A DNA stretch of 5,302 nt from the NCBI GenBank assembly GCA_902795765.1, contig CADBMQ010000182.1:1-5302 (forward strand). The letters are read 5' to 3'. Positions 1 to 5,302 of the stretch are shown here, in pieces (the stretch's first letter is position 1; the number at the start of each line of letters is the position of its first letter). A model generated the notes under the pieces. That model had not been told where the DNA came from, did no database searches, and was given only the letters and a program-made list of their open reading frames with translations. The position numbers were made by a program, and so were the translations under genes. Origin of the DNA: Oscillospiraceae bacterium (GTDB taxonomy: Bacteria > Bacillota > Clostridia > Oscillospirales > Acutalibacteraceae).

Positions 1-22
1 AGCATTGGAAATGATTAAATAA
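1..22 (+). other. Possible 3' end of an upstream gene
   Basis: Two + strand frames reach a stop here: one reads SIGND then stop at 16-18, the other ALEMIK then stop at 20-22. Either could be the tail of a gene lying left of the window, because an intrinsic terminator follows within about 15 bases. The fragment is too short to choose a frame or a product. Confidence 0.25.
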
Positions 23-31
23 TTAATAATT

Positions 32-63
32 TAAAAGACGGATGAAATTTTATCCGTCTTTTA
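32..63 (+). terminator. Intrinsic terminator of the upstream gene
   Basis: A 12-bp perfect stem has arms at 32-43 (core AAGACGGAT) and 52-63 (core ATCCGTCTT) around an 8-base loop. The right arm ends in a T run and the left arm starts with an A run, so the structure could stop transcription from either side. It separates the unseen upstream gene from the importer promoter at 136. Confidence 0.85.
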
Positions 64-135
64 TGCTTTATGTGCATATTTATAATATAAACTGAATGAA
101 TATAAATAATATTTGAAAAAATATGCAAAAAATCC

Positions 136-164
136 TTGACTTTTTACATTTATAGTGATATAAT
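136..164 (+). promoter_or_regulatory. SigA-type promoter of the amino acid ABC operon
   Basis: The -35 box is TTGACT (136-141) and the -10 box is a perfect TATAAT (159-164), with the optimal 17-base spacer. A TG at 156-157 gives an extended -10 (TGnTATAAT). Transcription would start near A171, leaving a leader of about 36 bases, too short for a riboswitch or T-box. The upstream region (about 65-135) is very rich in A/T runs, which could act as an UP element. This should be a strong constitutive-looking promoter. Confidence 0.88.
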
Positions 165-194
165 GGTTTCAGTTTAGAAAAAAACACATTTTTT

Positions 195-200
195 GGAGGA
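195..200 (+). promoter_or_regulatory. Ribosome binding site of the binding-protein gene
   Basis: GGAGGA lies 6 bases before the ATG at 207. It is a near-perfect Shine-Dalgarno sequence and fixes this start. A weak A/T hairpin (A run 179-184, T run 189-194) sits directly before it. Confidence 0.85.
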
Positions 201-206
201 TTTATT

Positions 207-947
207 ATGAAAAAGATTATTTGCTTGGCACTCGCTGCTGTATTGGCAGTATGTTGTTTCGCTTCTTGTGGCGAAACCAAAAAGAAAGAAATGGTAATGG
301 GTACAAACGCTGCATTCCCGCCGTATGAATTTGTTGATGACAATGGTGGTTTTGCTGGTATCGACGTTGAAATTGCTACTGCAGTTGCTGAAAAACTCGG
401 TATGACTCTCACAGTTAAGGATATGGAATTTGATTCACTTCTCACTGCTGTTCAGTCAGGTTCAATCGATGTTGCTCTTGCTGGTATGACAGTTACGGAC
501 GAGCGTAAACAGTCTGTTAATTTCAGTGATACTTATGCAACAGGTATTCAGTCAATCATCGTTAAAAATGGTTCAACTATCAAAACAGTTGATGATCTCA
601 AAGGTAAAAAAATCGGTGTACAGGCAGGTACAACAGGAGATATGTATTGTACAGACGATTACGGTCAGGAAAATGTAAAGCAGTTCCAAAACGGTTCTCT
701 TGCAGTTGCTGCACTTGCAAACGGTCAGGTTGATTGCGTTGTTATTGATAACGAGCCTGCTAAATCATTTGTTGCAAGCAATAAAGACCTCGTAATCCTT
801 GATACAAAATATGCAGAAGAGGATTATGCTGCTGCTATCAAAAAAGAAAACACAGAGTTCCTCGACAACTTTAACAAAGCACTTAAAGAGCTTAAAGAAT
901 CTGGTAAAGTTAAAGAAATTATCGACAAATACATTGCTGCAAAATAA
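207..947 (+). CDS. Amino acid ABC transporter substrate-binding lipoprotein
   Basis: This 246-residue protein is the extracellular receptor of a polar amino acid importer (SBP_bac_3, periplasmic-binding-protein family 3). Residues 1-21 are a lipoprotein signal peptide: a KK start, a hydrophobic core, and a lipobox FASC with the likely acylated Cys at 21. Phe at the first lipobox position is a little unusual. The mature domain opens with GTNAAFPPYEF (32-42) and carries the family signature GIDVEIATAVAEKL (51-64). By analogy with HisJ/LAO-type proteins, Arg100 in TDERK would hold the ligand carboxylate, the G-T-T at 141-143 would contact the ligand, and Asp181 in VIDNEP would hold the amino group. 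Length is normal for the family. It is first in the operon, and its codons (frequent CTC and ATC) look more expression-biased than those downstream. The substrate could be glutamine, arginine, histidine, cystine or another amino acid; the sequence does not decide. Confidence 0.93.
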   Translation: MKKIICLALAAVLAVCCFASCGETKKKEMVMGTNAAFPPYEFVDDNGGFAGIDVEIATAVAEKLGMTLTVKDMEFDSLLTAVQSGSIDVALAGMTVTDERKQSVNFSDTYATGIQSIIVKNGSTIKTVDDLKGKKIGVQAGTTGDMYCTDDYGQENVKQFQNGSLAVAALANGQVDCVVIDNEPAKSFVASNKDLVILDTKYAEEDYAAAIKKENTEFLDNFNKALKELKESGKVKEIIDKYIAAK

Positions 948-969
948 TATAAATTAATCTAAACTACTC

Positions 970-1005
970 GCAAGGGACGGCTTTGCCGCCCCTTTGCTTT
1001 GTTTT
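970..1005 (+). terminator. Intra-operon hairpin with T-rich tail (probable leaky terminator)
   Basis: The left arm at 970-981 (GCAAGGGACGGC) pairs with the right arm at 985-997 across a TTT loop, with one A-C mismatch and one bulged T, giving about 11 mostly G-C pairs. TTTGTTTT follows at 998-1005. The hairpin lies 22 bases after the binding-protein stop and just before the permease ribosome site. In many binding-protein operons such a structure lowers downstream transcription or shields the upstream mRNA from 3' decay. That role is inferred here. Confidence 0.7.
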
Positions 1006-1016
1006 AGGAAGGAAGG
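1006..1016 (+). promoter_or_regulatory. Ribosome binding site that sets the permease start
   Basis: AGGAAGGAAGG ends 5 bases before the GTG at 1022. The frame stays open back to a TTG at 983, but that codon lies at the loop and right arm of the hairpin and has no Shine-Dalgarno sequence. The GTG at 1022 is therefore the supported start. Confidence 0.8.
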
Positions 1017-1021
1017 TTAAA

Positions 1022-1804
1022 GTGAGCATAATTACATTCACAAATTGGATTGCGACTGCTCCATCATGGATTCAAGGACTACCTGAATGGTTGCAAACAT
1101 TGTGTTATCAGTTTTGGCAGACGTTTATTTATCAAGATAGATGGCATTTCTTCGTAGACGGCTTGAAAATCACTTTCATCGTTACATTGGGTGCTCTTGC
1201 TCTTGGTATCATAATTGGTATCATAATTGCTGTAATTCGTGTTTCGTATGATAATAGTATTGAAAAGAAAATACCTTTGGTAATTAGAATTTTGAATTCT
1301 TTTTGTAAGTTGTATTTGACCATCATTCGTGGTACACCTATGATGGTTCAGCTGCTTATTATGGGATTTGTAATTATGGTTCCGAAAACAGACGGTGGTA
1401 TGATTGTCTGTGGTATTGTAACTTTGGGTATCAACTCAGGCGCATATGTTGCTGAAATTGCACGTTCCGGTATTATGTCTGTTAGTAGAGGTCAAACAGA
1501 AGCAGGTAGATCGCTTGGACTTAATTATTTTCAAACAATGCGATTGATTATTATTCCTCAAGCAGTCAAGAATATTTTACCGGCACTTGGTAATGAAATG
1601 ATCACATTGCTTAAAGATACTTCACTTGTGTCTGTAATTGCATTGCGTGATGTTACAAAACAAGCACAAAATATTGTTTCAAAAACATATCAAGCATATA
1701 TTCCGTATATCAGCCTTGCAGTTATCTATCTAATTATTGTAATTGTTCTTACAAAATTGCTTGGCATTTTCGAGAGGAGGTTGCGTAAGAGTGATCACCG
1801 TTAA
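1022..1804 (+). CDS. Amino acid ABC transporter permease (HisM/GlnP family)
   Basis: This 260-residue inner-membrane protein forms the translocation channel of the importer. The start is the GTG at 1022 behind a strong ribosome site. The first 45 or so residues are Trp-rich and only partly hydrophobic. A long membrane segment follows (about 47-74), then the family motif RGTPMMVQL (103-111), hydrophobic segments near 106-120 and 125-146, the cytoplasmic EAA loop (EAGRSLGL, 160-167, through IIIPQA) that docks onto the ATPase, and a last segment at about 226-251 ending in a basic tail. This is the His/Glu/Gln/Arg/opine permease pattern. Only one permease gene is present, so the channel is probably a homodimer. 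Its end overlaps the ATPase gene by 14 bases, which suggests translational coupling. Substrate is unknown. Confidence 0.92.
   Translation: MSIITFTNWIATAPSWIQGLPEWLQTLCYQFWQTFIYQDRWHFFVDGLKITFIVTLGALALGIIIGIIIAVIRVSYDNSIEKKIPLVIRILNSFCKLYLTIIRGTPMMVQLLIMGFVIMVPKTDGGMIVCGIVTLGINSGAYVAEIARSGIMSVSRGQTEAGRSLGLNYFQTMRLIIIPQAVKNILPALGNEMITLLKDTSLVSVIALRDVTKQAQNIVSKTYQAYIPYISLAVIYLIIVIVLTKLLGIFERRLRKSDHR
1772..1780 (+). promoter_or_regulatory. Ribosome binding site of the ATPase gene, inside the permease gene
   Basis: GAGAGGAGG ends 10 bases before the GTG at 1791, a slightly long but usable spacing. The reading frame is open further upstream to about 1743, but the homology to ABC ATPases begins at the ITVKDL that follows this GTG, so the GTG is preferred. 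Confidence 0.75.
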
Positions 1805-2525
1805 AGATTTACATAAAACTTTCCATACACCAGATGGAGATTTGCAAGTATTAAAAGGTGTAAGTGATCATATTGAAAAGGGCGAAAAAGTTGTTATTGT
1901 CGGTCCATCAGGCTCGGGTAAATCGACTTTTTTGAGATGTATGAACTTGCTTGAAACACCTACATCGGGTGAAGTTTGGTTTGAAGATAAGTTGGTCAAC
2001 GATAAAAAATCTGATATAGATAAAATTAGAATGCAAATGGGAATGGTTTTCCAACATTTCAATCTATTTCCGCATAAAACCATTATGCAAAATATCACTC
2101 TTGCACCTACAAAGTTAAAACTTATGAGCAAAGAGGAAGCAAGTGAAAAAGCGTTGCAACTTCTTAAAAGAGTTGGACTTGTTGAAAAGGCTGATGCATA
2201 TCCTGCACAACTTTCAGGTGGACAAAAGCAACGTATTGCGATTGTTCGTGCTTTGGCTATGAACCCGAAAGTAATGCTTTTTGATGAACCGACTAGCGCT
2301 CTTGACCCTGAAATGGTTGGGGAAGTATTGCAAGTTATGTCTGAACTTGCTGAAAGCGGAATGACAATGGCTGTTGTAACTCACGAAATGGGATTTGCAC
2401 GTGAGATTGCAGATAGAGTTTTGTTTATGCACGATGGACTTATCCTTGAACAAGCACCGCCGTCGGAGTTCTTTGGAAATCCTCAAAATCCACGTTTACA
2501 AGATTTCCTTGCGAAAGTTTTATAA
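1791..2525 (+). CDS. Amino acid ABC transporter ATP-binding protein (GlnQ/HisP family)
   Basis: This 244-residue cytoplasmic ATPase powers the importer as a dimer bound to the permease. All core elements are present in order: Walker [10 protein letters not shown] (38-46), Q-loop Gln88 in [13 protein letters not shown] signature LSGGQ (141-145), Walker B VMLFDEP (161-167) with catalytic Glu166, D-loop SALD (169-172) and switch His198 in VTHEMGFA. The FNLFPH and THEMGFA forms are typical of the polar amino acid subfamily, and the length is normal. Small departures are Asp26 in VSDHIEKGE, where a hydrophobic residue is usual, and Val152 in RIAIVRAL, where Ala is usual. Neither touches a catalytic residue. 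The gene overlaps the permease gene and ends 4 bases before a strong terminator. Confidence 0.95.
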   Translation: MITVKDLHKTFHTPDGDLQVLKGVSDHIEKGEKVVIVGPSGSGKSTFLRCMNLLETPTSGEVWFEDKLVNDKKSDIDKIRMQMGMVFQHFNLFPHKTIMQNITLAPTKLKLMSKEEASEKALQLLKRVGLVEKADAYPAQLSGGQKQRIAIVRALAMNPKVMLFDEPTSALDPEMVGEVLQVMSELAESGMTMAVVTHEMGFAREIADRVLFMHDGLILEQAPPSEFFGNPQNPRLQDFLAKVL

Positions 2526-2529
2526 TTAG

Positions 2530-2559
2530 AAAAGAGACTGCGTTTATGCAGTCTCTTTT
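2530..2559 (+). terminator. Intrinsic terminator of the ABC operon
   Basis: A perfect 12-bp stem pairs AAAAGAGACTGC (2530-2541) with GCAGTCTCTTTT (2548-2559) around a 6-base loop. The right arm ends in TTTT. It follows the ATPase stop directly and isolates the importer operon from the histidine operon. Confidence 0.92.
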
Positions 2560-2586
2560 GGAGATTAATTATAATAGATAAATAGG

Positions 2587-2615
2587 TTGACTTTACCGTA
2601 ATAATGTGGTAAAAT
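2587..2615 (+). promoter_or_regulatory. SigA-type promoter of the histidine operon
   Basis: The -35 box TTGACT (2587-2592) and the -10 box TAAAAT (2610-2615, 5 of 6 consensus bases) are separated by exactly 17 bases. A TG at 2607-2608 again gives an extended -10. The start of transcription would lie near 2622, leaving a leader of about 30 bases. The leader has no room for a T-box or a leader-peptide attenuator, which are common ways of controlling his genes. Confidence 0.82.
2592..2613 (+). promoter_or_regulatory. Inverted repeat in the his promoter, candidate operator
   Basis: TTTACC (2592-2597) and GGTAAA (2608-2613) are exact reverse complements 10 bases apart. They fill the spacer and overlap both promoter boxes, where a bound repressor would block RNA polymerase. 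A histidine-responsive TrpR-like repressor (YerC/HisR type) is one candidate. I do not recall its site well enough to claim a match, and a 6-bp repeat may be chance. Confidence 0.35.
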
Positions 2616-2651
2616 AATAACACGATAAAACTATTTTGGGAGCATATTTTT

Positions 2652-4202
2652 ATGATCAATGAAAATTTATTACAATTTGATGAAAAAATCGTTTACAAAT
2701 TAAGAGAATTATACTCTTTGTATAACTACAATCCGTATAGAATGAGTAAATTTGAAGAATATGATTTGTATGCTAAAAATAAGCAATTTTTATTATCCGA
2801 CAATGTAATAACATTTACAGATACAAACGGAAAATTGCTTGCGCTTAAACCTGATGTTACTCTTTCTATCATCAAAAATAGTAAAGATTTACCATTTGAA
2901 ATCCAAAAAGTATTCTACAATGAAAATGTTTATCGTGTTTCAAAAGGCACAAATTCTTTTCAAGAGAAAATGCAAGTTGGACTTGAATGTTTCGGTAATG
3001 TAGATGAAAGTTGTGTTTGTGAAGTTATCTGCCTTGCAGCAAAGAGTTTGCAGCGTGTTGCAGATAAATGTGTGCTTGAACTTTCTAATTTGAGCATCAT
3101 TGAAAAAGCTGTTGACGCACTTAATCTTCCGTCTGATACAATTTCAAATTTGTATAAAGCGATTGGTGAAAAGAACATTCACGAGATTGAACTAATTTGT
3201 TCAAAAAACAATGCTGACGTTAATCTTGTTGCAGATTTGATTAGTCTTATTAACATAAAAGGCGACATTTCTGAGGTAATTCCTAAACTTAATTCAAGTG
3301 AATTTGATGATTTTAAATCGGTATTAGAAGATATTTCAAAAAGTGATGTTGCTAATTTAATTAAAGTTGATTTCTCGGTTGTAGATGATACAAATTATTA
3401 TAATGGCATTGTGTTTAAAGGCTTTATCGAAGGAATTCCAAATGCAACTTTGTCGGGTGGTCAATACGATAAATTGATGCAGAAGATGCAACGTAAATCA
3501 AAAGCGATTGGTTTTGCTGTTTATCTTGATGAATTGGAACGTGTTTGCGACGAACAAAAAGAAGATAATATGCTTAATGTCGCATTGCCAAAGGGTAGAC
3601 TTGGTGAAAAAATATATAAGATGTTTGCTAAGGCAGGTTTTGAATGTCCATCAATTTTGGAGCCTAATAGAAAACTCATTTTTGAGAATGAAGAAAAAGG
3701 CGTCAGATATTTTTGGGTTAAGCCGTCCGATGTTGCTATATATGTTGAGCGTGGTGCTGCTGATATTGGTGTGGCAGGAAAAGATATTTTGCTCGAATAT
3801 AATCCTGACATTTATGAAATGCTTGATCTTGATACAGGTAAGTGTAAAATGGCAGTTGCTGCACCTAAAACCTTTGTTGATGACCATTCAAGAACATTAA
3901 GAGTAGCAACAAAATTTTCAAATATCGCAAGATCATATTATCAATCAAAGGGTAGAGATATTGATATTATCCATCTTAACGGCTCGATTGAAATTGCACC
4001 GATTTTAGGCTTGTCGGATGTTATTGTTGATATTGTTGAAACAGGTGCAACTTTGAGAGAGAATGATTTGGAAGTTTTCGAAGATATTGTTCCTATTAGT
4101 GCAAGATTGATTTCAAACAAAACTTCATATAAATTTAAATCGTCAAAAATTGATGAAGTTGTTAGTGGTATGGTAAAATTATTGGAGGAAAAAAATGATT
4201 AA
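2652..4202 (+). CDS. hisZ/hisG: HisZ-HisG fusion: ATP phosphoribosyltransferase, regulatory plus catalytic parts
   Basis: This 516-residue cytoplasmic protein catalyses the first, feedback-controlled step of histidine synthesis, ATP + PRPP to phosphoribosyl-ATP. Residues 1 to about 300 are HisZ, a histidyl-tRNA synthetase-like domain without an anticodon-binding domain: LKPDVTLSIIK (65-75), YNENVYR (89-95), YYNGIVFKGF (249-258), LSGGQYDKL (267-275) and the motif-3-like KAIGFAVYLDEL (284-295). After a short polar linker (about 299-306), residues 307-516 are a complete short-form HisG: NVALPKGRLG (309-318), RGAADIGVAGKD (367-378) and the PRPP loop DIVETGATLREN (460-471). Short HisG lacks its own regulatory domain and normally needs a separate HisZ in a hetero-octamer; here both are one chain, with no stop or frameshift between them. 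GGGAG at 2638-2642 precedes the ATG by 9 bases. The gene leads the his operon and overlaps hisD by 8 bases. Confidence 0.93.
   Translation: MINENLLQFDEKIVYKLRELYSLYNYNPYRMSKFEEYDLYAKNKQFLLSDNVITFTDTNGKLLALKPDVTLSIIKNSKDLPFEIQKVFYNENVYRVSKGTNSFQEKMQVGLECFGNVDESCVCEVICLAAKSLQRVADKCVLELSNLSIIEKAVDALNLPSDTISNLYKAIGEKNIHEIELICSKNNADVNLVADLISLINIKGDISEVIPKLNSSEFDDFKSVLEDISKSDVANLIKVDFSVVDDTNYYNGIVFKGFIEGIPNATLSGGQYDKLMQKMQRKSKAIGFAVYLDELERVCDEQKEDNMLNVALPKGRLGEKIYKMFAKAGFECPSILEPNRKLIFENEEKGVRYFWVKPSDVAIYVERGAADIGVAGKDILLEYNPDIYEMLDLDTGKCKMAVAAPKTFVDDHSRTLRVATKFSNIARSYYQSKGRDIDIIHLNGSIEIAPILGLSDVIVDIVETGATLRENDLEVFEDIVPISARLISNKTSYKFKSSKIDEVVSGMVKLLEEKND
4184..4188 (+). promoter_or_regulatory. Ribosome binding site of hisD, inside the end of hisZ/hisG
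   Basis: GGAGG lies 6 bases before the ATG at 4195, within the last codons of the preceding gene. This supports the overlapping start and translational coupling of the two genes. Confidence 0.8.
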
Positions 4203-5302
4203 GATTTTAAAATACGGTCAGGTGAAAAACGAAGAAATATTTGCCCGTGTTAATCCTGGAATAAATGTCGAAGATATTGTCAGCGAAATCATTGAAAATG
4301 TTAAAGCAAACGGTGATAAGGCATTATTTGAGTATTGCAAAAAATTTGATAAAGCAGATCTAAAATCCCTTGTTGTTACAGACGAGGAAATAGATGAGGC
4401 AGTGAATTCTGTATCTCCCGAATTTATCAGAATACTTAAAGATGCCGCTAAAAATATTTCAAAGTTCCACGAAAAACAGAAAAGAAACAGCTTCATAATT
4501 AACGATGAAAATGGTGTTGTAATGGGACAAAAGGTTATCCCTGTTGATCGTGCAGGACTTTATGTTCCGGGTGGTACGGCGGCATATCCGTCTACTGTTC
4601 TTATGGATGCTATTCCTGCTAAAATTGCAGGTTGCAAAGAAGTTGTTATAACTACACCTCCAAGTAGTAATGGTAAAGTAAATCCTGTAATTCTTGCAGC
4701 CGCAAAAGTTGCAGGTGTTGATAAAATTTTCAAAGTTGGTGGAGCTCAGGCGATTGCCGCTTTGACTTATGGAACCGAAACAATTCCTTGCGTTGATAAA
4801 ATTGTAGGACCTGGTAATGCATTTGTTGCAGAGGCTAAAAAGCAAGTGTTCGGTAAGGTATCGATTGATATGATTGCAGGTCCTAGCGAAATCCTTATTG
4901 TTGCAGATGGCAAAACTAATCCTAAATACGCAGCTGCTGATTTATTGTCACAAGCAGAACACGATAAACTTGCGAGTGCAGTTCTTGTAACTGACTCGAA
5001 TGAGTTGGCAGTTGCTGTTCAAAAGGAACTTGAAATTCAAATTCCGAAACTCGAACGTGCAGAAATTGCGAGAGCATCTATCGACAATAATGGTAAAATT
5101 ATTGTTGCAGATACACTTGAAGTTGCAATAGAAATTTCAAATGAGATTGCACCTGAACACCTTGAATTGTGCGTTGATAATCCGTTTGATTATCTCGATT
5201 CAATTCGTCACGCAGGTTCAATTTTTATGGGCAGAAATTGCCCTGAGGCGCTTGGCGATTACTTTGCAGGTCCTAACCATACATTGCCGACATGCGGTAC
5301 TG
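4195..5302 (+). CDS. hisD: Histidinol dehydrogenase, 3' truncated by the window edge
   Basis: This cytoplasmic zinc enzyme oxidises L-histidinol to L-histidine in two NAD-dependent steps, the end of the pathway. The frame is open from the ATG at 4195 to the window end, giving 369 residues of a usual total near 430. Visible landmarks are VDRAGLYVPGGTAAYPS (117-133), VGGAQAIAAL (181-190), GPGNAFVAEAK (205-215) and the family signature IDMIAGPSEIL (224-234) through SQAEH (252-256). By E. coli HisD numbering logic, Gln253 and His256 are zinc ligands, Glu321-His322 in APEHLE are the catalytic pair, and Asp355 in GDYFAGPNHTLPT is the third zinc ligand. The fourth, a His near the C-terminus, lies beyond the window. 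The gene overlaps hisZ/hisG by 8 bases, so it is co-transcribed and probably coupled. More his genes probably follow. Confidence 0.95.
   Translation, partial: MIKILKYGQVKNEEIFARVNPGINVEDIVSEIIENVKANGDKALFEYCKKFDKADLKSLVVTDEEIDEAVNSVSPEFIRILKDAAKNISKFHEKQKRNSFIINDENGVVMGQKVIPVDRAGLYVPGGTAAYPSTVLMDAIPAKIAGCKEVVITTPPSSNGKVNPVILAAAKVAGVDKIFKVGGAQAIAALTYGTETIPCVDKIVGPGNAFVAEAKKQVFGKVSIDMIAGPSEILIVADGKTNPKYAAADLLSQAEHDKLASAVLVTDSNELAVAVQKELEIQIPKLERAEIARASIDNNGKIIVADTLEVAIEISNEIAPEHLELCVDNPFDYLDSIRHAGSIFMGRNCPEALGDYFAGPNHTLPTCGT

Noticed and set aside
77..108. TATTTATA / TATAAATA inverted repeat upstream of the first promoter.
   Set aside because: It contains only A and T in a very AT-rich region, so it is expected by chance.
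179..194. Small A/T hairpin (AAAAAA-caca-TTTTTT) just before the first ribosome site.
   Set aside because: It is made only of A-T pairs and would be weak. It is not enough to claim translation control.
80..445. A 121-codon reading frame on the - strand over the promoter and the binding-protein start.
   Set aside because: It overlaps a confident gene and its promoter, has low-complexity sequence with no recognisable domain, and shows no convincing ribosome site.
983..1021. A 13-residue N-terminal extension of the permease from the TTG at 983.
   Set aside because: The codon lies at the loop and right arm of the hairpin and has no Shine-Dalgarno sequence, whereas the GTG at 1022 has a strong one at ideal spacing.
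2526..2651. Possible T-box or riboswitch before the his operon.
   Set aside because: The only stable stem is the preceding operon's terminator, which lies upstream of the his promoter. The remaining leader of about 30 bases is too short.
3508..3900. A 130-codon + strand frame inside hisZ/hisG.
   Set aside because: It is a shifted-frame shadow of the HisZ-HisG coding sequence and has no family features of its own.
4218..4845. Two - strand frames opposite hisD.
   Set aside because: They lie antisense to a well-supported hisD with intact catalytic motifs, and their composition is what reverse-strand reading of AT-rich coding DNA gives.

Overview
The window is an AT-rich stretch (by eye, roughly mid-30s % G+C) of a low-GC Gram-positive bacterium, most likely a Clostridia-class Firmicute, perhaps an uncultured gut lineage. 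The pointers are the strong GGAGG-type ribosome sites, SigA-type TTGACT-17-TATAAT promoters, GTG starts, a lipoprotein-type binding protein, and a HisZ-dependent short-form HisG. Species cannot be named from the sequence alone. All genes read on the + strand.

Positions 1-206 hold the last bases of an unseen upstream gene, its intrinsic terminator (32-63), an AT-rich stretch, and a near-consensus extended -10 promoter. Positions 207-2525 form a three-gene ABC importer operon of the polar amino acid uptake family: a lipoprotein substrate-binding protein (207-947), a HisM/GlnP-type permease (GTG start at 1022, to 1804) and an ATPase (GTG start at 1791, to 2525, overlapping the permease by 14 bases). 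A GC-rich hairpin followed by a T-rich run sits between the binding-protein and permease genes and looks like a leaky terminator that would make the binding protein more abundant than the membrane complex. A perfect 12-bp terminator (2530-2559) closes the operon.

Positions 2560-5302 begin a histidine biosynthesis operon with its own promoter (2587-2615), which contains an inverted repeat between -35 and -10 that could be an operator. The first gene (2652-4202) is a single uninterrupted reading frame that joins HisZ (regulatory, histidyl-tRNA-synthetase-like) to short-form HisG (ATP phosphoribosyltransferase), the first enzyme of the pathway. It overlaps the start of hisD (4195 onward), histidinol dehydrogenase, the last enzyme, which runs off the window end lacking roughly its last 60 residues.

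The two operons look transcriptionally independent. Their adjacency fits amino acid supply by uptake and by synthesis, but the transporter's substrate cannot be read from the sequence. No mobile element, CRISPR array, tRNA or rRNA was seen, and no gene-free stretch exceeds about 210 bases. I found no evidence for a wholly new system. The most distinctive items are the HisZ-HisG fusion, the intra-operon hairpin and the short his leader with an inverted repeat in its promoter.
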